From assembly GCA_024803745.1 (NCBI GenBank), contig JANJXV010000006.1:40107501-40171500 (forward strand): 64,000 nucleotides of DNA. Reading direction: 5' to 3'. Source of the stretch: Megascapheus bottae (lineage: Eukaryota; Chordata; Mammalia; Rodentia; Geomyidae). The position numbers were made by a program, and so were the translations under genes. Position 1 is the stretch's first letter; each line of letters opens with the position of its first letter. Positions 32,400 to 43,929 of this stretch are shown one piece after another. A model generated the notes under the pieces. That model searched no databases. It saw nothing but the letters and a program-made list of their open reading frames with translations, and was not told the DNA's origin.

Positions 32400-32777
32400 T
32401 TTCAATCTGGGCATCAAAAATAACACCCAGTGTTCACTTTGGCAGGACACAGACTGCAATTGGAAGGCTACAGAGACAGCTATCATAGCCCTGTGTGCAA
32501 AGGATGACAGGCAAATTCATGAGGCATTGCTCATTTTAAAACTAAAATGAAAAGCAGCCAGAGTCCCTTGTCTCCTGTGGGGCAGTGAGGAGGTGCTTGC
32601 AGCCTTAGCAGAGATGTTTCCCAATCACAACTGCATCCTTGGCTCACCTCCATCACTTCTCAAGCCCACTGTGGTCCCCCGATCCAAACAGGTTCCTCTT
32701 GCTGGGCCACCCAACATGTCTCAGATGTCAGGTACAACGTAGACCTCTCAGTCCTCATCCTGGGGGGTTGGGGGAGA
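32396..32777. other. unassigned sequence
   Basis: Nothing recognised. Confidence 0.45.
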
Positions 32778-33095
32778 AGAGTACTGAGGTTTCAACTTGG
32801 GCCTCTCACTTGTTAGATAAAGCTTTTAACCACGTGTGCCATACTTTCAGCCCTTTTTGGCTTAGTTTAGTTTTGAGATAACTTCTTGTGTTTTTGTCCA
32901 GCCATCTCCCAACCACAAACAAGCTATATCCCTCTCCAAAGTAGTTGGGCTCACAGGTGAGCATCAGCATGCCCATCTTCTTTGTTGATCTTGGATCTTA
33001 CTAATGTTTTGCCCCACTGGCCTAGAACTGGGATCCTCCTATCTCTGGATCCCAAATAGCCAGGATTATAGGCATATACCACCATGGCCTGGCCT
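32778..33095 (-). mobile_element. old 7SL-7SL-tRNA composite SINE
   Basis: The complement shows a tRNA-like tail near 'caacttgggcctctcacttg', a first 7SL unit ending 'gtagttgggctcacaggtga' and a second ending 'atagccaggattataggcat'. Confidence 0.65.
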
Positions 33096-33894
33096 CAGTC
33101 CTAATCTTAAATCAGTATCTTGATGGAACTGGTGTTGTTGACCCCTCTAGCCATCAGGACATTCTTGTCTCTCCCGATTACCAGGAGAACATTTCCCCAG
33201 GTCTTCCTTTTGTACCTCAAGTTCCTCTGATTGGATCTCTTGCTTCTCGCACAGATACTAGGCTTTCCTGAGTCTTGTCCTCTGTTGTCACTGATTCTTT
33301 CCTTAGGCAGTCACATGAGTCCACGTGGTGTCTGCTTCAGATTTGGATCTCCAGATCTCCTTGTGTCCCGAAAGCTCCAGGCTGACCAACAGCCTCTCTG
33401 TGACCTCTTTATGCACACCTATTGGAATTTCTCACAACCCTAGCTGCATACAGAGTCAGAGAAGCTTTTGAAAAACATCTGTGTGTGGCCATGCCACCTG
33501 AGCTATTGATGGTTGCACAGTGATATGTATTCAGCAGAAACTGTATTTGGTATTTTGATCATCTTTCCCAGGTTAACAATGCACAGTATCTTTATTGTTA
33601 GTTTCTTGGAATGCTGGGCTTCAGCAGCCTCAGCTCTCAGTCAGCTTACAAGAGAAAACAACTGATATGTGATAGTGCATGATGTTGCTAAGCTAAGATA
33701 CTAGGTGGTTAGGAAGAGTCCATATTTTTTTAATAGCCCCAGTTATTCTAATGAATACTCAGAGAATAAGACAATGAGGCCTAGACACCCTTATGCACAG
33801 AGATAAACTTCTCTAGATGGAAACACTTGTCTCCCTTGCATGCCTATGCTGGGCTTCCACTAAAGACCATAAATCATGTTCAAAGCATTTTCCT
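33096..33894. other. unassigned sequence
   Basis: No family or gene recognised. Confidence 0.45.
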
Positions 33895-34132
33895 TTGTGC
33901 TGGCACCGGGGCTTGAACTCAGGGTCTCACGCTCTTTCTTAGCTTTTTCTCTTTCCTCAAAGCTGATGCTTTATCAATTGAGCTGTACCTCCACTTCTGG
34001 CATTTTGCTTGTTAATCCTTGAGATAAGAGTCTCTCAGGTATGGCTTCTAAGGCTGGATCTGAACCACGATCCTCAAATCTCAACCTCCCAAGGAGCTAG
34101 AATTATAGGTATCAGTTACCAGTGCCAGGCAA
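33895..34132 (-). mobile_element. 7SL-Geo SINE, diverged
   Basis: Complement 'gctggcaccggggcttgaac' to 'atcaattgagctgtacctcc', linker 'gttaatccttgagataagag', 7SL part ending 'ggagctagaattataggtat'. Confidence 0.8.
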
Positions 34133-34977
34133 GTGCTTTGAAAGCACCTTAGAGGACTTAGCAAGATATCTCACTAGCAATCAGGATGATGAAAAATACT
34201 GAGGCAATATGGAAAGCCTGATTCAGAAGATGAACTTCTCAAACACAAATCTATCCTTAAATAGAAAGTAGGTCTAGAGAGTTTTCAAGACCTTCAACTG
34301 CTTCCCATATTCCAGCCAACACTTCCATCTTCTAAAAATGGCCTGTGAGATATGGATGAAGGAGCTGAATCGTGGTACCAGAATAGCCTCAGAAACTACT
34401 GGGGGATCAGAATTCCTGCCTTTCGAGGCAGTATGGAAATCTAACAGAGACCACAAAGATGGTGAAACATTGTCATTTCCATTTCCAGTTTGAATCCAAT
34501 ATACTGGCAGCATGAACAGAAATAACCATAAGCTACAGAGCCAGAAGCATCATTAGAGTTCCTCTCATCCAATCACTGTTTTACATGAGAGAGGAAAGGC
34601 TAAGCAACCTGCTGCTCAAGATGACACCCCCAACCAGAGGCCCAGGTGAGCAGGTTTTCAATTTCCTGATTCCTCATTTAGTGCTCATTTCACAACTCTC
34701 AGGTACCCTAACGGATGGGCCACCTATCTATTTTCAAACAATAGGCCCAGGACCTATCTGAGGCACAGGATCATCTGGCAACTTCCCGCTTCCAAGGAAA
34801 ACAAAGCCACTCCACCTCCTCTGTATTCCTGACCCTAAATGTAGGTGGTTCTCTGCCCAAGGCTGACACTTCAGTGGCCTCCCTACCTTACCCTGCTGTG
34901 TCCTCAGGGTGTTTCCCAGTAGGATGAAATCTTGGGGGTGACAGCCTAGAGAGGCTAAATAAATACCTTCTCTCTGG
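34133..34977. other. unassigned sequence, start of a SINE-poor zone
   Basis: 'gagaggaaaggctaagcaac' near 34590 may be a MIR remnant. Otherwise unrecognised. From here to about 41.5 kb I recognise no SINE younger than MIR. Confidence 0.45.
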
Positions 34978-35112
34978 CATCAGACTAACTTGTACTTACC
35001 TCTGGGCTAACCTTGGACCAAATATGGATCTTCTCTAAGGGCCAGCTTTCCAACCTGGGAAATGATCGTCACTCAAGTGTCACCAGGTAAAGTTGTGAGG
35101 ATTGAGACTATT
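34978..35112 (+). mobile_element. MIR SINE, sense
   Basis: 'cttacctctgggctaacctt', 'ccagctttccaacctgggaa' and 'aaagttgtgaggattgagac' fit the MIR order. Confidence 0.65.
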
Positions 35113-36479
35113 TCCCTAAAGCAACAGATGTCCACGTGGACTTGTGTGGAAGCATAGCAATGATAAAGCTCCCTCCCTACCAGAACTGGATAGCCCTGGA
35201 GGGAGGACCTTTGTCTTTCAGATTTTTCTGGATTTGTCTCTCCATCACTCTCTCTTCCTCTGAGTGTTCTCACAACCCTGGAGTCTAAGAGGGGGACTGG
35301 AAGGTTATCTGCTATCTGGTCACGGACACCAGATCCATTCCGGGGTACTGGGGCACACACTGACTGGGTTATCCTGATGCTACCTTCCTCCTGTAAAATG
35401 ATAGGGAACTGGCATCACTACTCCCCAAGACGTGCTGGCACCAGTGCTAAGCTAGCTGGACAGTGTCTTCTCTGATAAGGCTGAGTCCCACTGCAGTGGC
35501 TGCCCATTACTAGCTGGAAAGAGAAAATGAGACAGAGCTGCCCATTCCATCAGCGGTGCTGTGTAAATGGGAGCAGATCATTGCTGGTGCTGCCTTCCAG
35601 AGATGGGGAGACTCAGATGTTGGCTAGTCTCCCCCTCATCTTACCCACATACTGAAGACCCAACCTCCAAACTGGCTCCTCCTAGCTGATGTCTGGGACC
35701 CTTCTCCATCTTGTCTACCATGCAATTCTGCAGTCACTGAGAGCTTGTGGCACAGAGTAAGCACACACTGGAGAGTGTTACCCAGATGAGGGCCACAGCG
35801 GCATGTGGTCAGGTGCCTCCCTGGTGGCCAGGCTCGGCCACCAAAGGTGCACTGGGGAGCCTGGGCCTCCCTAGTCTGGCAATCTCCTCCCAATCTGGCA
35901 GTTTAGAGCCACTCCCCCCTCCCGCAACCTCCCCCTAAGCTTTTGCATCCCCTGGCTATCCTGAGAGACTTGTGGAGATCCATGTAGAGGTGAAAACCAA
36001 CTGCCGCCACACAGAGGAAATAGCTTAAGGCCCGGCCAGCTAGGCCACTCACAATGTGCCCGGCAGAGCATGCTTGGAGTTCTTTCCCCTACAGCACTTT
36101 GAGTTATTCTCTGTGCTCAGTATTTCGTGCATGGCCCCCTAGGTGGGGTCATAGAAACATGGATCCAAGGTTCCAGTCCTAACACCTCAACACACTGGCA
36201 CCTCACATGCACCTCAGCTTCTCCGAGTTGCCACTTCCTTTCAATAGTATAAAGATCTCAAACCCATGATGAGGCCTTTATTGCCTGAGACAGGTCATCT
36301 CTGGGTGCTTCGATTACTCACTGAAATGGTGATGGATGGCCCAGGGAGAGAGGAGCAATTGAATATAACACCTCAGTTTGAGAGCAGGTAATGAACAGGA
36401 TGGACATGCTTGATGTCATTGAAAGTGTCTCCGAATTTTCCCTGCAGTCATTGCAGTGGCAGGGAGGTAGTAGGTTGTT
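35113..36479. other. unassigned unique sequence
   Basis: No repeat or exon recognised. 'cagcttctccgagttgccac' near 36215 is a possible MIR trace. Confidence 0.45.
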
Positions 36480-36895
36480 AGATTGCTTTTATTATACAGG
36501 AGGTGAACACCTAATGTTTATTAGCGTTGCTGTTACTCTAGAGGAATCGGAGTCTTTGAGCTTGGCCCTGTACATATGCTCTAGTGTTTCGGACTCAAAA
36601 TGACCCCTCAGTTGGTGCAGTGGTAATTTTCTTGGGGTTTTGAAAGGGTCTTGAAGTTGCCAGACAATCACAGTGCTTTTGTTTGCAGGAGGGCAGTGAG
36701 TAAATTGCATCCTGGGCTTAGAAAAGCACAAAATAAACACATTCCCAGTAGGACTCTTTGTATGAACTGTTTTATTTCGCTTTTGGTCGTTGATGGTCCA
36801 TTGCAGACTAATGTGATGCTCATGAGTCTTAATATTAATGGTTCAGAGCTAAAGACCACCTTTTACCTCATACTGCAGGAGACTGGGCAAAGTTA
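36480..36895. promoter_or_regulatory. candidate conserved non-coding element
   Basis: Repeat-free and AT-rich, with words such as 'aacacctaatgtttattagc', 'tgtatgaactgttttatttc' and 'gagtcttaatattaatggtt'. It has the same texture as the blocks at 38.1 and 39.8 kb. Short frames on both strands (up to 82 codons) show no family. Confidence 0.3.
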
Positions 36896-37574
36896 GGAAG
36901 GACCCACGTAAAGGCCAGGAGATTCCTATTGCCATTTTCTCTTCTCTCTCCCAGTACCTCACATCCCCAGGGAAACATCTACTGGATTGCATTTGAATTT
37001 AACCACCACTGCCTCTGCAATCATAATTTTCTGCTTGAACAAAAAGCGTGTCCTCCTGCATGTGAGAGCCCTTCTTTGCTGTGTTTAACCCTTTACTCAT
37101 AAAATATGGCTGAGCCAAGCACTCACATATCAAACTACCCTTATCCAGGATACCTGCCTTGAAATATCAAAGCCCATCAGAGGCTATGGGTTGGTAGGGG
37201 GGGCGGTGGCAGCGATAGCGAGCTCATAAAACTCTCCCTTTAAAGACTAATGCCGGGATCTGGCATTAGTTTCCTTCTCCTATCCCCACTGCATTCTGGC
37301 CTGGCAAAGCCATCGGGTACAACTGGCGCTTCTAGACTGGCCTCTCACTGGTGGAATGTGTGTCCCTAGGGTGTGTCCCAAGTTTTGGGGAAGGGGCTTC
37401 AGTGCATGGTCTCCTACCGGGATCCGAAGGCAAAAGGGGACAGCATGAGGTCGGCTTTCCGGTTCTGTGTACAAGTCAGACTCAAGGACTACACAGAACA
37501 GGACTCAGTGGAGTGTCTACCCACAGTCGAGTCTCCACCGCTTAAAGAGGAAAAAGCCTGGACCTTCCCTTGGC
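36896..37574. other. unassigned unique sequence leading into CpG-rich DNA
   Basis: Repeat-free. A plus-strand frame at 37373-37693 (106 codons) runs into the CpG-rich segment. Its peptide is not recognised. Confidence 0.4.
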
Positions 37575-37725
37575 CTGGCTCAAAGCGCAAACCCAGAAAA
37601 GCTGGTGCGAGGGGGCCCGCCGAGTGCGCCCCGGGGTCTGTGCGCGCCCGGAGCCCGGCGTGCACCATCCCGCCGGTGCACTGGAGCCGCTGATCCGCGG
37701 TTGTTTGTAAACTCATCGCGGGTGT
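37575..37725. promoter_or_regulatory. small CpG-rich segment
   Basis: I count roughly 18 CpGs in about 150 bp, including 'gcgcgcccggagcccggcg', against a CpG-poor background. It is short for a CpG island by the usual 200-bp criterion, but it lies about 1.5 kb from a larger one. Confidence 0.55.
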
Positions 37726-38094
37726 TGGAAGGCTTTCCTTCTGGAAGGGAAAAGCAAACAAAAGCCTTAGGCAGAGCCCAATCTCGCGGCGGCATTTCCC
37801 TGCACGTCCATTTTCACTATGAATGAATTCTGTAAACTCCGACACGACTTTGTTTGGGTATTAGGAAGGTTAACAAACGCACCCGGAGCCCTCCTCCCAG
37901 CTTCCCTTTGATTCTGGGTCGGATTCACCGGCTTTTACTGAGCTATAAGACTCAGGCCACCTCCCGCCCAGGCGTGGCCCAGCAGAGACCCCGGCTTCCC
38001 ATCTTGCCGCAGCTCAGGGCCAGGCAATCTTAGGATTTATCAGCGCTCCCCCCCCACCCCCTAAGTTCCTCGGATTTCATCTCTTTCTTTTCCT

Positions 38095-38470
38095 CCTGCA
38101 TGTTCAGTTTGTTTTCTCAAGACCTAAGCAATTTTTAATGTACTCTATACTTCCCGCTTAATCCTCGTCGTTTATTGTATAATTATAGTTTCAAAGTGAT
38201 TATGTAATTAAAATCATGTTTCCTTGCAGTAAGACTTCAAAAGGGCTGCAGACCCCCGCTCTGGCATTATTTTCTGGTGATGTAATAATTTCCCTGTGAT
38301 ATTTAAAATAAACACATTAGTTTGAGAATTCTAAACATGTCTCAAAGTATATAGTAGGCTTGATTGGCACGAGGCTGGGTTGTAAAGAAATGGTAAAACC
38401 TATCACTAGTTTAATATATTTCTATGCTCCCATGCAGGGTAAATTATAGGATAATGGGGTGCAGGCGATG
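38095..38470. promoter_or_regulatory. candidate conserved non-coding element, homeodomain-word rich
   Basis: Repeat-free AT-rich block with 'ctaagcaatttttaatgtac', 'cgtttattgtataattatag', 'gattatgtaattaaaatcat' and 'gtgatgtaataatttccctg'. TAAT cores and TTTATTG words are dense. This texture is typical of vertebrate developmental enhancers. Conservation itself cannot be seen from one genome. Confidence 0.4.
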
Positions 38471-39169
38471 GTAAGCTCTGTTTATATAATCCATTTCTTC
38501 ACACGAGTTCCCATTGCTTTGCCTTCCCTTTGCTGTATGTGGTGGTTCTCTGATCTCCTGACCCCAGCCATGTGTTTTCACTTTTTCTTCTGATCTCAAT
38601 TCCATGACCAGCGGGGAATAAAATACAAATTGAATAGTAACCATTCACAGGCCGCTCTTTTCAAACTGTTGTTAAAACCTCTTTGTCTTGTCTAAGCGGT
38701 TGATAGATAAATGTGTTGTGTTTCGCTTGATTTTTCTTTTGCTTCTCCTCTGCCTCTCCCCCACCCCATTGGCCCACGGAGGGGGGGGGGAGAGGGGGAG
38801 GAATTACCTTCCTCCAATTATGCTCTTTTAAAATTAAAACTCACACCTTCTTTCAAGCCATCGCCCGTGTGTCCCCCTCTTCCCAGGTCATCCCTTTGGT
38901 GGGAGGAGGTTGGGGAAATGGAGGATTCACCACATGGTGAATGGCAGCGGTGGGGACCCCAACACGGACCCCCGGTTTGTGCGGTCCCCACCATTGTTCC
39001 CCGAACCCGCATGGCCTCAGATCTCCAAGAGCAGTGCCCAGGGTCAGCTCTGCTGGCTGGAGCCGCCCTCTTAGGAATTGTAGGAGGGCCAGGAGGCCAG
39101 CCAGGGAGAAGGAAGTTAGCCCCGTCAGAAAAGAAAGCTTCTTTTCCTTCCACCCCTTCTTCTTCCCTT

Positions 39170-39770
39170 CACGCCGGGTTCGATGTGAGGACAAGATGGA
39201 CGAGAAGGCGGGTTGTTTTCTCGCTTCGGTCACCAGGACTCCTGATTCTGGACTTGACGGTTCCCAGCGGTCTCTCCTTGCTACTTCCCGGCTTCAATCG
39301 GGACCGTAAAAGACTCCAGACACGGATTGTGTCGGGCGGCCCTCCTTTTCAGCAGAGCGTCTTCATTCCTGCGTCCTTAGGAATGGCCACTTCTCCTGTG
39401 CCCGCAGGACGCCCTGGTTCAGCCTCTGTGGCACGGCCCAGGGTCCCCCCTGACAGGGCCATTGATGAGCCAGCGGGCGGTCGCTGCCCTTGCCGGGATG
39501 GAGAGAGCGCCACCGCCAGGCGGCCCGCGGCGCTCCGACTCCGGCGCGCGCTGCGCCCGGGGCGCACGGCTGTGCCTGTCCGGGTTGGCCCGCACAGTGC
39601 CCGGGGCCGGCGCGGGGATCGCAGCCGCTGGAGCCCGCGCCCGCGCCGCCAGGCTGCTCGCTGCACCGGGATAAGGTTTCCCCGACGACGCAAAGCCACC
39701 CGCACTGGGCGAGGCCGCTTGACAGCGCCCCTCGCCCTCGGCCCGCGTACCTTGTAAGCTGAGCCCCGCT
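39170..39770. promoter_or_regulatory. CpG island, probable promoter region
   Basis: Between 39470 and 39770 I count about 46 CpGs in 300 bp at very high GC. 39170-39470 is less dense but still CpG-rich. Unmethylated germline islands of this kind usually mark promoters. Open frames on both strands (up to 348 codons starting at 38711) are Arg/Pro/Ala-rich and are expected in such DNA. 'cttgtaagct' (GT at 39754) fits a plus-strand splice donor at the island's edge. Confidence 0.75.
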
Positions 39771-39784
39771 CACATGGTCCACAT

Positions 39785-40099
39785 TAAACCTCCGTGCCCG
39801 GTGCCTTTGCTCTTTTTTTTTTTTAATCCCCCCCCACCCCGTCGAAAGGGTTCTTATAAACTTCCCTTCGTTTATTTAGCCTGGTTTTCATTGCTCCAGT
39901 TTTGCATGGGTTGCCTTTGTTTAGTTTATTAACCCACGGGGTTACTTTAACTAAACATTTGGGCTGAATACTTTGGGGTTGGATTTCAACGTTTTCTAAC
40001 GAAATTACTGAGTTTTTTGAAGCCGCACAGAGAACGCTGTGTTGAGTTTATTAGTCAATTTAACAGACTATAAGGGAGGGAAAAAATGCATTTAAGCCA
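39785..40099. promoter_or_regulatory. candidate conserved AT-rich element between two CpG islands
   Basis: Words such as 'cttcgtttatttagcctggt', 'ttttgcatgggttgc', 'tttgtttagtttattaaccc' and 'gagtttattagtcaattt' give forkhead-like and octamer-like matches. The sharp swing from GC-rich to AT-rich and back is unusual for neutral DNA. Confidence 0.4.
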
Positions 40100-40275
40100 G
40101 TCCGGGTTCGTACCCACTGGGCGGAAGCAACCAGCGAACGCTCGGGTTGGGCTTCCACGCGTGCTTCCCGAGGCCGCGGAGCGCACGCCGGAGGCCCGCG
40201 GGGGCGGAGTCGCCTCGGTCCCCCCTCCCCGGCTCCCCCGGCTGAGCCCCGGCTGGCCCCCAACAAACCAAGGGC
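40100..40275. promoter_or_regulatory. second CpG island segment
   Basis: About 22 CpGs in 180 bp, including 'ccacgcgtgcttcccgaggc' and 'gaggcccgcgggggcgg'. It may be one functional unit with the island 330 bp upstream, possibly a bidirectional promoter. The minus-strand 163-codon frame here (40060-40551) is not recognised. Confidence 0.65.
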
Positions 40276-41108
40276 CTCCCCTTTCTCCCTCTCCTCCTTT
40301 GTCCCACCCCCACCTATTCCTTTCGTGCTAGAGACTGAGGGGAGGGGGTTCTTGGGCAGGATGGTCCAGGATGAAAGGGATGTTGAGGAATCTGCCAGAA
40401 AGATGAGGGGAAAGGTGGGGGAGAGCGAGCTGCCCAATCTATCCCAAGCCAGGTACTGTCTCTTCTGTGGAGTCTGAAATGAAACAATCAGGAACCTTAT
40501 TGCCTGGCTTCCATTCCTATCTATCCACCCTCCCTTCACTACTCCCCGCACCGGGCCCTGGTTAGATTACCTGTGCATGGAACGGGGGTTCTGGACTTGG
40601 TGGTGATGGAGGGGGAGGGGGCTCAGCTGGAGAATTTCCTACTTCTCCCCAGGCTGGGCATGTGTCACACGCGTGAAGACAAGGTGTCTTTACCTCAACC
40701 AGGATCTAAGGCCAATACTTCAAAACTTCATATTCACATTATATATATATACATATATATGTATATGTATGTATATATAAACATATATACACAAGCAAGT
40801 CTACACTCAAAAGATACAACATATTAGAACAGAAAGTCTCTCATCCCCTCATCTTGCCCCTCATGACCTACCAATGCCCTTTGCTAGAGAAATCATGTTA
40901 TTCTGAATTCTAGAGGAAATGGAACTCTGTCCCAAAGGCCTGCCCCTTCTTTCCCAGCCTTGCTTCTGTCCTCTGACTCTGGGCCCTTTTCCTTTCCCAT
41001 CCTAGAGATGGCTATAGGCCATCTTCCCTTTTCCCTGCCACTCCATTACCTGCTCAGGACTCAGCCTGGAGAATCCAGCCCAGCCTTTGATTCTCACAGA
41101 AGCTTGTC
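40276..41108. other. unassigned sequence with a TATA/GTAT-rich stretch
   Basis: 40740-40795 is a degenerate (AT)n/(GTAT)n tract. The rest is repeat-free and unassigned. Confidence 0.5.
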
Positions 41109-41156
41109 ATGTAAATGTAAATGTAAATGTAAATGTAAATGTAAATGTAAATGTAA
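41109..41156. repeat. (ATGTAA)8 hexanucleotide tandem repeat
   Basis: Eight perfect copies of a 6-bp unit. Each junction recreates 'aaatgtaaatg', so the array is a run of TAAAT words. Confidence 0.98.
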
Positions 41157-41487
41157 AAGAATCTTTGGGTGTTAGCCTTTAAAAAAAAAACAACAACAAC
41201 AAAAAACCTTTCTAGACTGAGTTAACATTTCCCTTACTGGTCTTCTAACTCTCCCACCAAGAAGAGTTAAAAAGACACCCCCCCTAAAAAAAAACCGCCA
41301 AACAAGCCTAAAAATAATTTTGTTACTTACATACTAATTAATATTAGCTATTATATTCTTTTTATTTGCTTAGCCATTTCTTTTTGTATTTTTTTCAAAA
41401 ATTTTATTTATTTCTCTAAAATCTCTGCCTTTTCATAATGAACTGAAAAACCAGTTACAATTTACAGACTATGGCATGAAACCATCA

Positions 41488-41488
<1 letters not shown>

Positions 41489-41534
<46 letters not shown>
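41489..41534. repeat. (CA)23 microsatellite
   Basis: A perfect CA tract about 60 bp left of a SINE cluster, not at a recognisable SINE tail. Confidence 0.97.
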
Positions 41535-41535
<1 letters not shown>

Positions 41536-41594
41536 AATCACAAATCACAGCAAATCCTTTCCTCTTTGAGTCCTTAGCTCTTCTCACTGACAAA

Positions 41595-42034
41595 GTAGGG
41601 TTATGGTTCAAAGCCAGCTTGGGCAAGAAAGTTCATGAGACTCCCCCATCTCTACAGGAAAAGCTGAATGTGGTGGTGCATGCTTGTGATTCCAAATATG
41701 GTGGGAAGTGCAAATAGGAGAATCTTGGTCCAGCCCATACCCTCTCTCCAAAATAATCAGAAAATACCTGTGATCCTAGCTAATCAGGAGGCTATCTGAG
41801 GATCACAGTTCAAACTACTCTGAAATGGCCAGAAGTGGACCAGTGGCAAAAGTGTTAGGTACAGCACTAGTCTTGAGCACAAAGAAGCTCAAGGACAATA
41901 CCCAGGCCCTGAATTCAAGCCCCAGACTGGCAAAATAAATAGAATAAAAAGTGCTGAAGGCATGTTTTAAATGGTAGAGCACCTGCCTAAGGTACCTGCA
42001 AAGACCTGAGTTCAAACTCCAATAGGGGAAAAAA
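41595..42034 (+). mobile_element. old 7SL-7SL-tRNA SINE with a nested 7SL-Geo
   Basis: Outer element: 7SL mid-part ('ggttcaaagccagcttgggc'), second 7SL unit ('aatgtggtggtgcatgcttg' to 'taccctctctccaaaataa') and tRNA-like tail ('taaatggtagagcacctgcc' to 'gagttcaaactcc'). Between the second 7SL unit and the tail sits a 7SL-Geo (about 41760-41945; 'acctgtgatcctagctaatc' to 'attcaagccccagactggc'). Confidence 0.75.
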
Positions 42035-42989
42035 AAGAGTCCAATTCACAAGTGTAGTTGTCAGATTCTTATTAAAGTCAATCTCAGTAAGAGCTGGCAA
42101 ATTCAAGGCATTAGTCCCCTTAGAGTGCCTACACATTTAAAGAAAACTAGCTGCTCCAAGCAAACGCCACGTAGTCAGGACTGGGGTGTCACCGGCTGCT
42201 GCTTGCAGCTAAAGAGCAGTGAATGGTAGAATAGGGCTCCATTTGTAACAGGCTTTGGCTATCTGATGAAGATGCTCCTGGAATTCTGGATCAAGGTGAC
42301 TACCATGATTTAGTTTCACAAACATTTGCCTTCATTATGCTTTTGAAGCTTTTTCTAAGCCCCCTGCGTCTTTTTTGGCCATTTTCATTTCTCAGATTTC
42401 CCAAATACAGTGTTATACCTTGAGCCCGTGGTTCTGAGCTCCTTGGGTCCTTGGGGATAGAGATGCTCCATAGACTTTATCAGGAGCCCTGAGATGCAGT
42501 GCAACAGGAACAAAGGGTTGCCTCTGCCATACCACCCCTAAGCCCCAAGTACTCCACTTAGTCAGGCTTCAGTGCCCTTGCCTTCTAGAGCTGCAGTTGG
42601 ATTGTATTTTTAATGTTCGATGGTCCTGCTTTGAATAGAGAATTAGGAGGTATGCCCCTCTCCACCTCCACCCCAGCCACTCTAGAGGCTGGTGGCAAAG
42701 AGTGATAACCATTATCAACAGAGATTCACTGCCCACTGATTATAAGACCAGATACTACACAGGTGCTGAGATAGGGGCTTATTATCCTATCACCGGGGCT
42801 ACATTAAATATTCTCAGGGCTTCACCTCACAGGACCCAGGCAAACAACATTGAGTGTTGGGTACGGTGAGTCTCTCTGCCCATTGTGATCCTCCTTAACA
42901 ATCAGCATTTCTCCTCCAGCCTTGAAGGGTCTTTTGAGATTGACAGAGTCAATGTGCATCCAGATACTCTGAATGAGAAATAGTCATGT
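42035..42989. other. unassigned sequence
   Basis: No repeat family or exon recognised. Confidence 0.45.
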
Positions 42990-43240
42990 GATCGGGTCTG
43001 GAAGTTTAATTGTGATTATAAAAGGAAATCTGATCAGTTCTGTGTAACAGCAAAAGCAGACACATTCCTCTATCCTGCTCCCCACCCTAGGAAAAAGGAA
43101 AAACAAACACCCTGAAAAGAATCTGAAGTTAAAATAAAAAGCAGCTGGCAATAGCCCCATCGTGTGTGATGATAATTAGTCAAGTATTTGCTGAGGATGG
43201 AATGATAGTGTGAAGTCAGTAGTAAGGAGAAAGGATTAGG
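42990..43240. promoter_or_regulatory. weak candidate conserved element
   Basis: Repeat-free, with 'gtttaattgtgattataaaa' and 'gtgatgataattagtcaagt'. It is called only on its resemblance in texture to the stronger blocks. Confidence 0.2.
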
Positions 43241-43929
43241 AAATAAAGTTTAGTAAAGCGATGTTGCCTGAGTGTCTGCCAATGGTTTTAGTGATAGCCA
43301 CAATATCTCACAATCTCTAATTTGGTTGCTTTTATGTTGGCTTTTTATACACATCCAGGGAAACATGTCCAGCTAAGCAAATGGAGGAAAACTAAAGGCT
43401 TTGATTTAGAAAAATTAAAGCCATCATGAAGCTTTGGATCAAGGTTGAGTCTTGAGCCTGGAGACCCTCATCCTTCATTGTCTCCAACCTTTCCTGCCCT
43501 GAGGAAAGAGTTAAGTGTCTTAAGCTAAAGCAGCTCTTCTGCCATCTGGGGCTCTGACTTGTTTGACCCTCTCCCAAATTATTGTAATCCTGAGTCTGGA
43601 ATAGATATAACACTGGTAAAGGGAGACATGGTTGCTTTCTGCTTTCTGGGTGGTTTGGATCCTGGGAGCAGGCCTGGGGGCTAAGAGCAGTGGAGAGGAA
43701 GAAACACCATGGTGAGTTGGCCAATTGTGCGCAAGACCTGTGCCCCTGTCCCCATCTGTGTCCTCCTCTTTAAAGACTGTATTAGACACTTAGACTTCAG
43801 TGTGACTACTAATGGGAATGTGTTAATGCACCCAGGTTATTTACATTTTAAGCTTAGATTTAGATGAAAGTAATTTATCCCTGCTGAAAGAATTTGTAGG
43901 TATAAACATCTGATAGAAGTGTTAAGGAG
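43241..43929. other. unassigned sequence
   Basis: A minus-strand frame at 43392-43724 (110 codons) is not recognised. No repeat seen until the target-site duplication of the SINE at 43930. Confidence 0.45.

Noticed and set aside
38711..39757. 348-codon plus-strand open frame through the CpG island
   Set aside because: Peptide is Arg/Pro/Ala/Gly-rich without a domain, and other frames on both strands are equally open. This is expected where TAA/TGA/TAG are rare because of high GC.
42520..42560. Possible 5S rRNA pseudogene ('gccataccacccctaa')
   Set aside because: Only about a dozen bases match the 5S start; nothing downstream follows 5S order.
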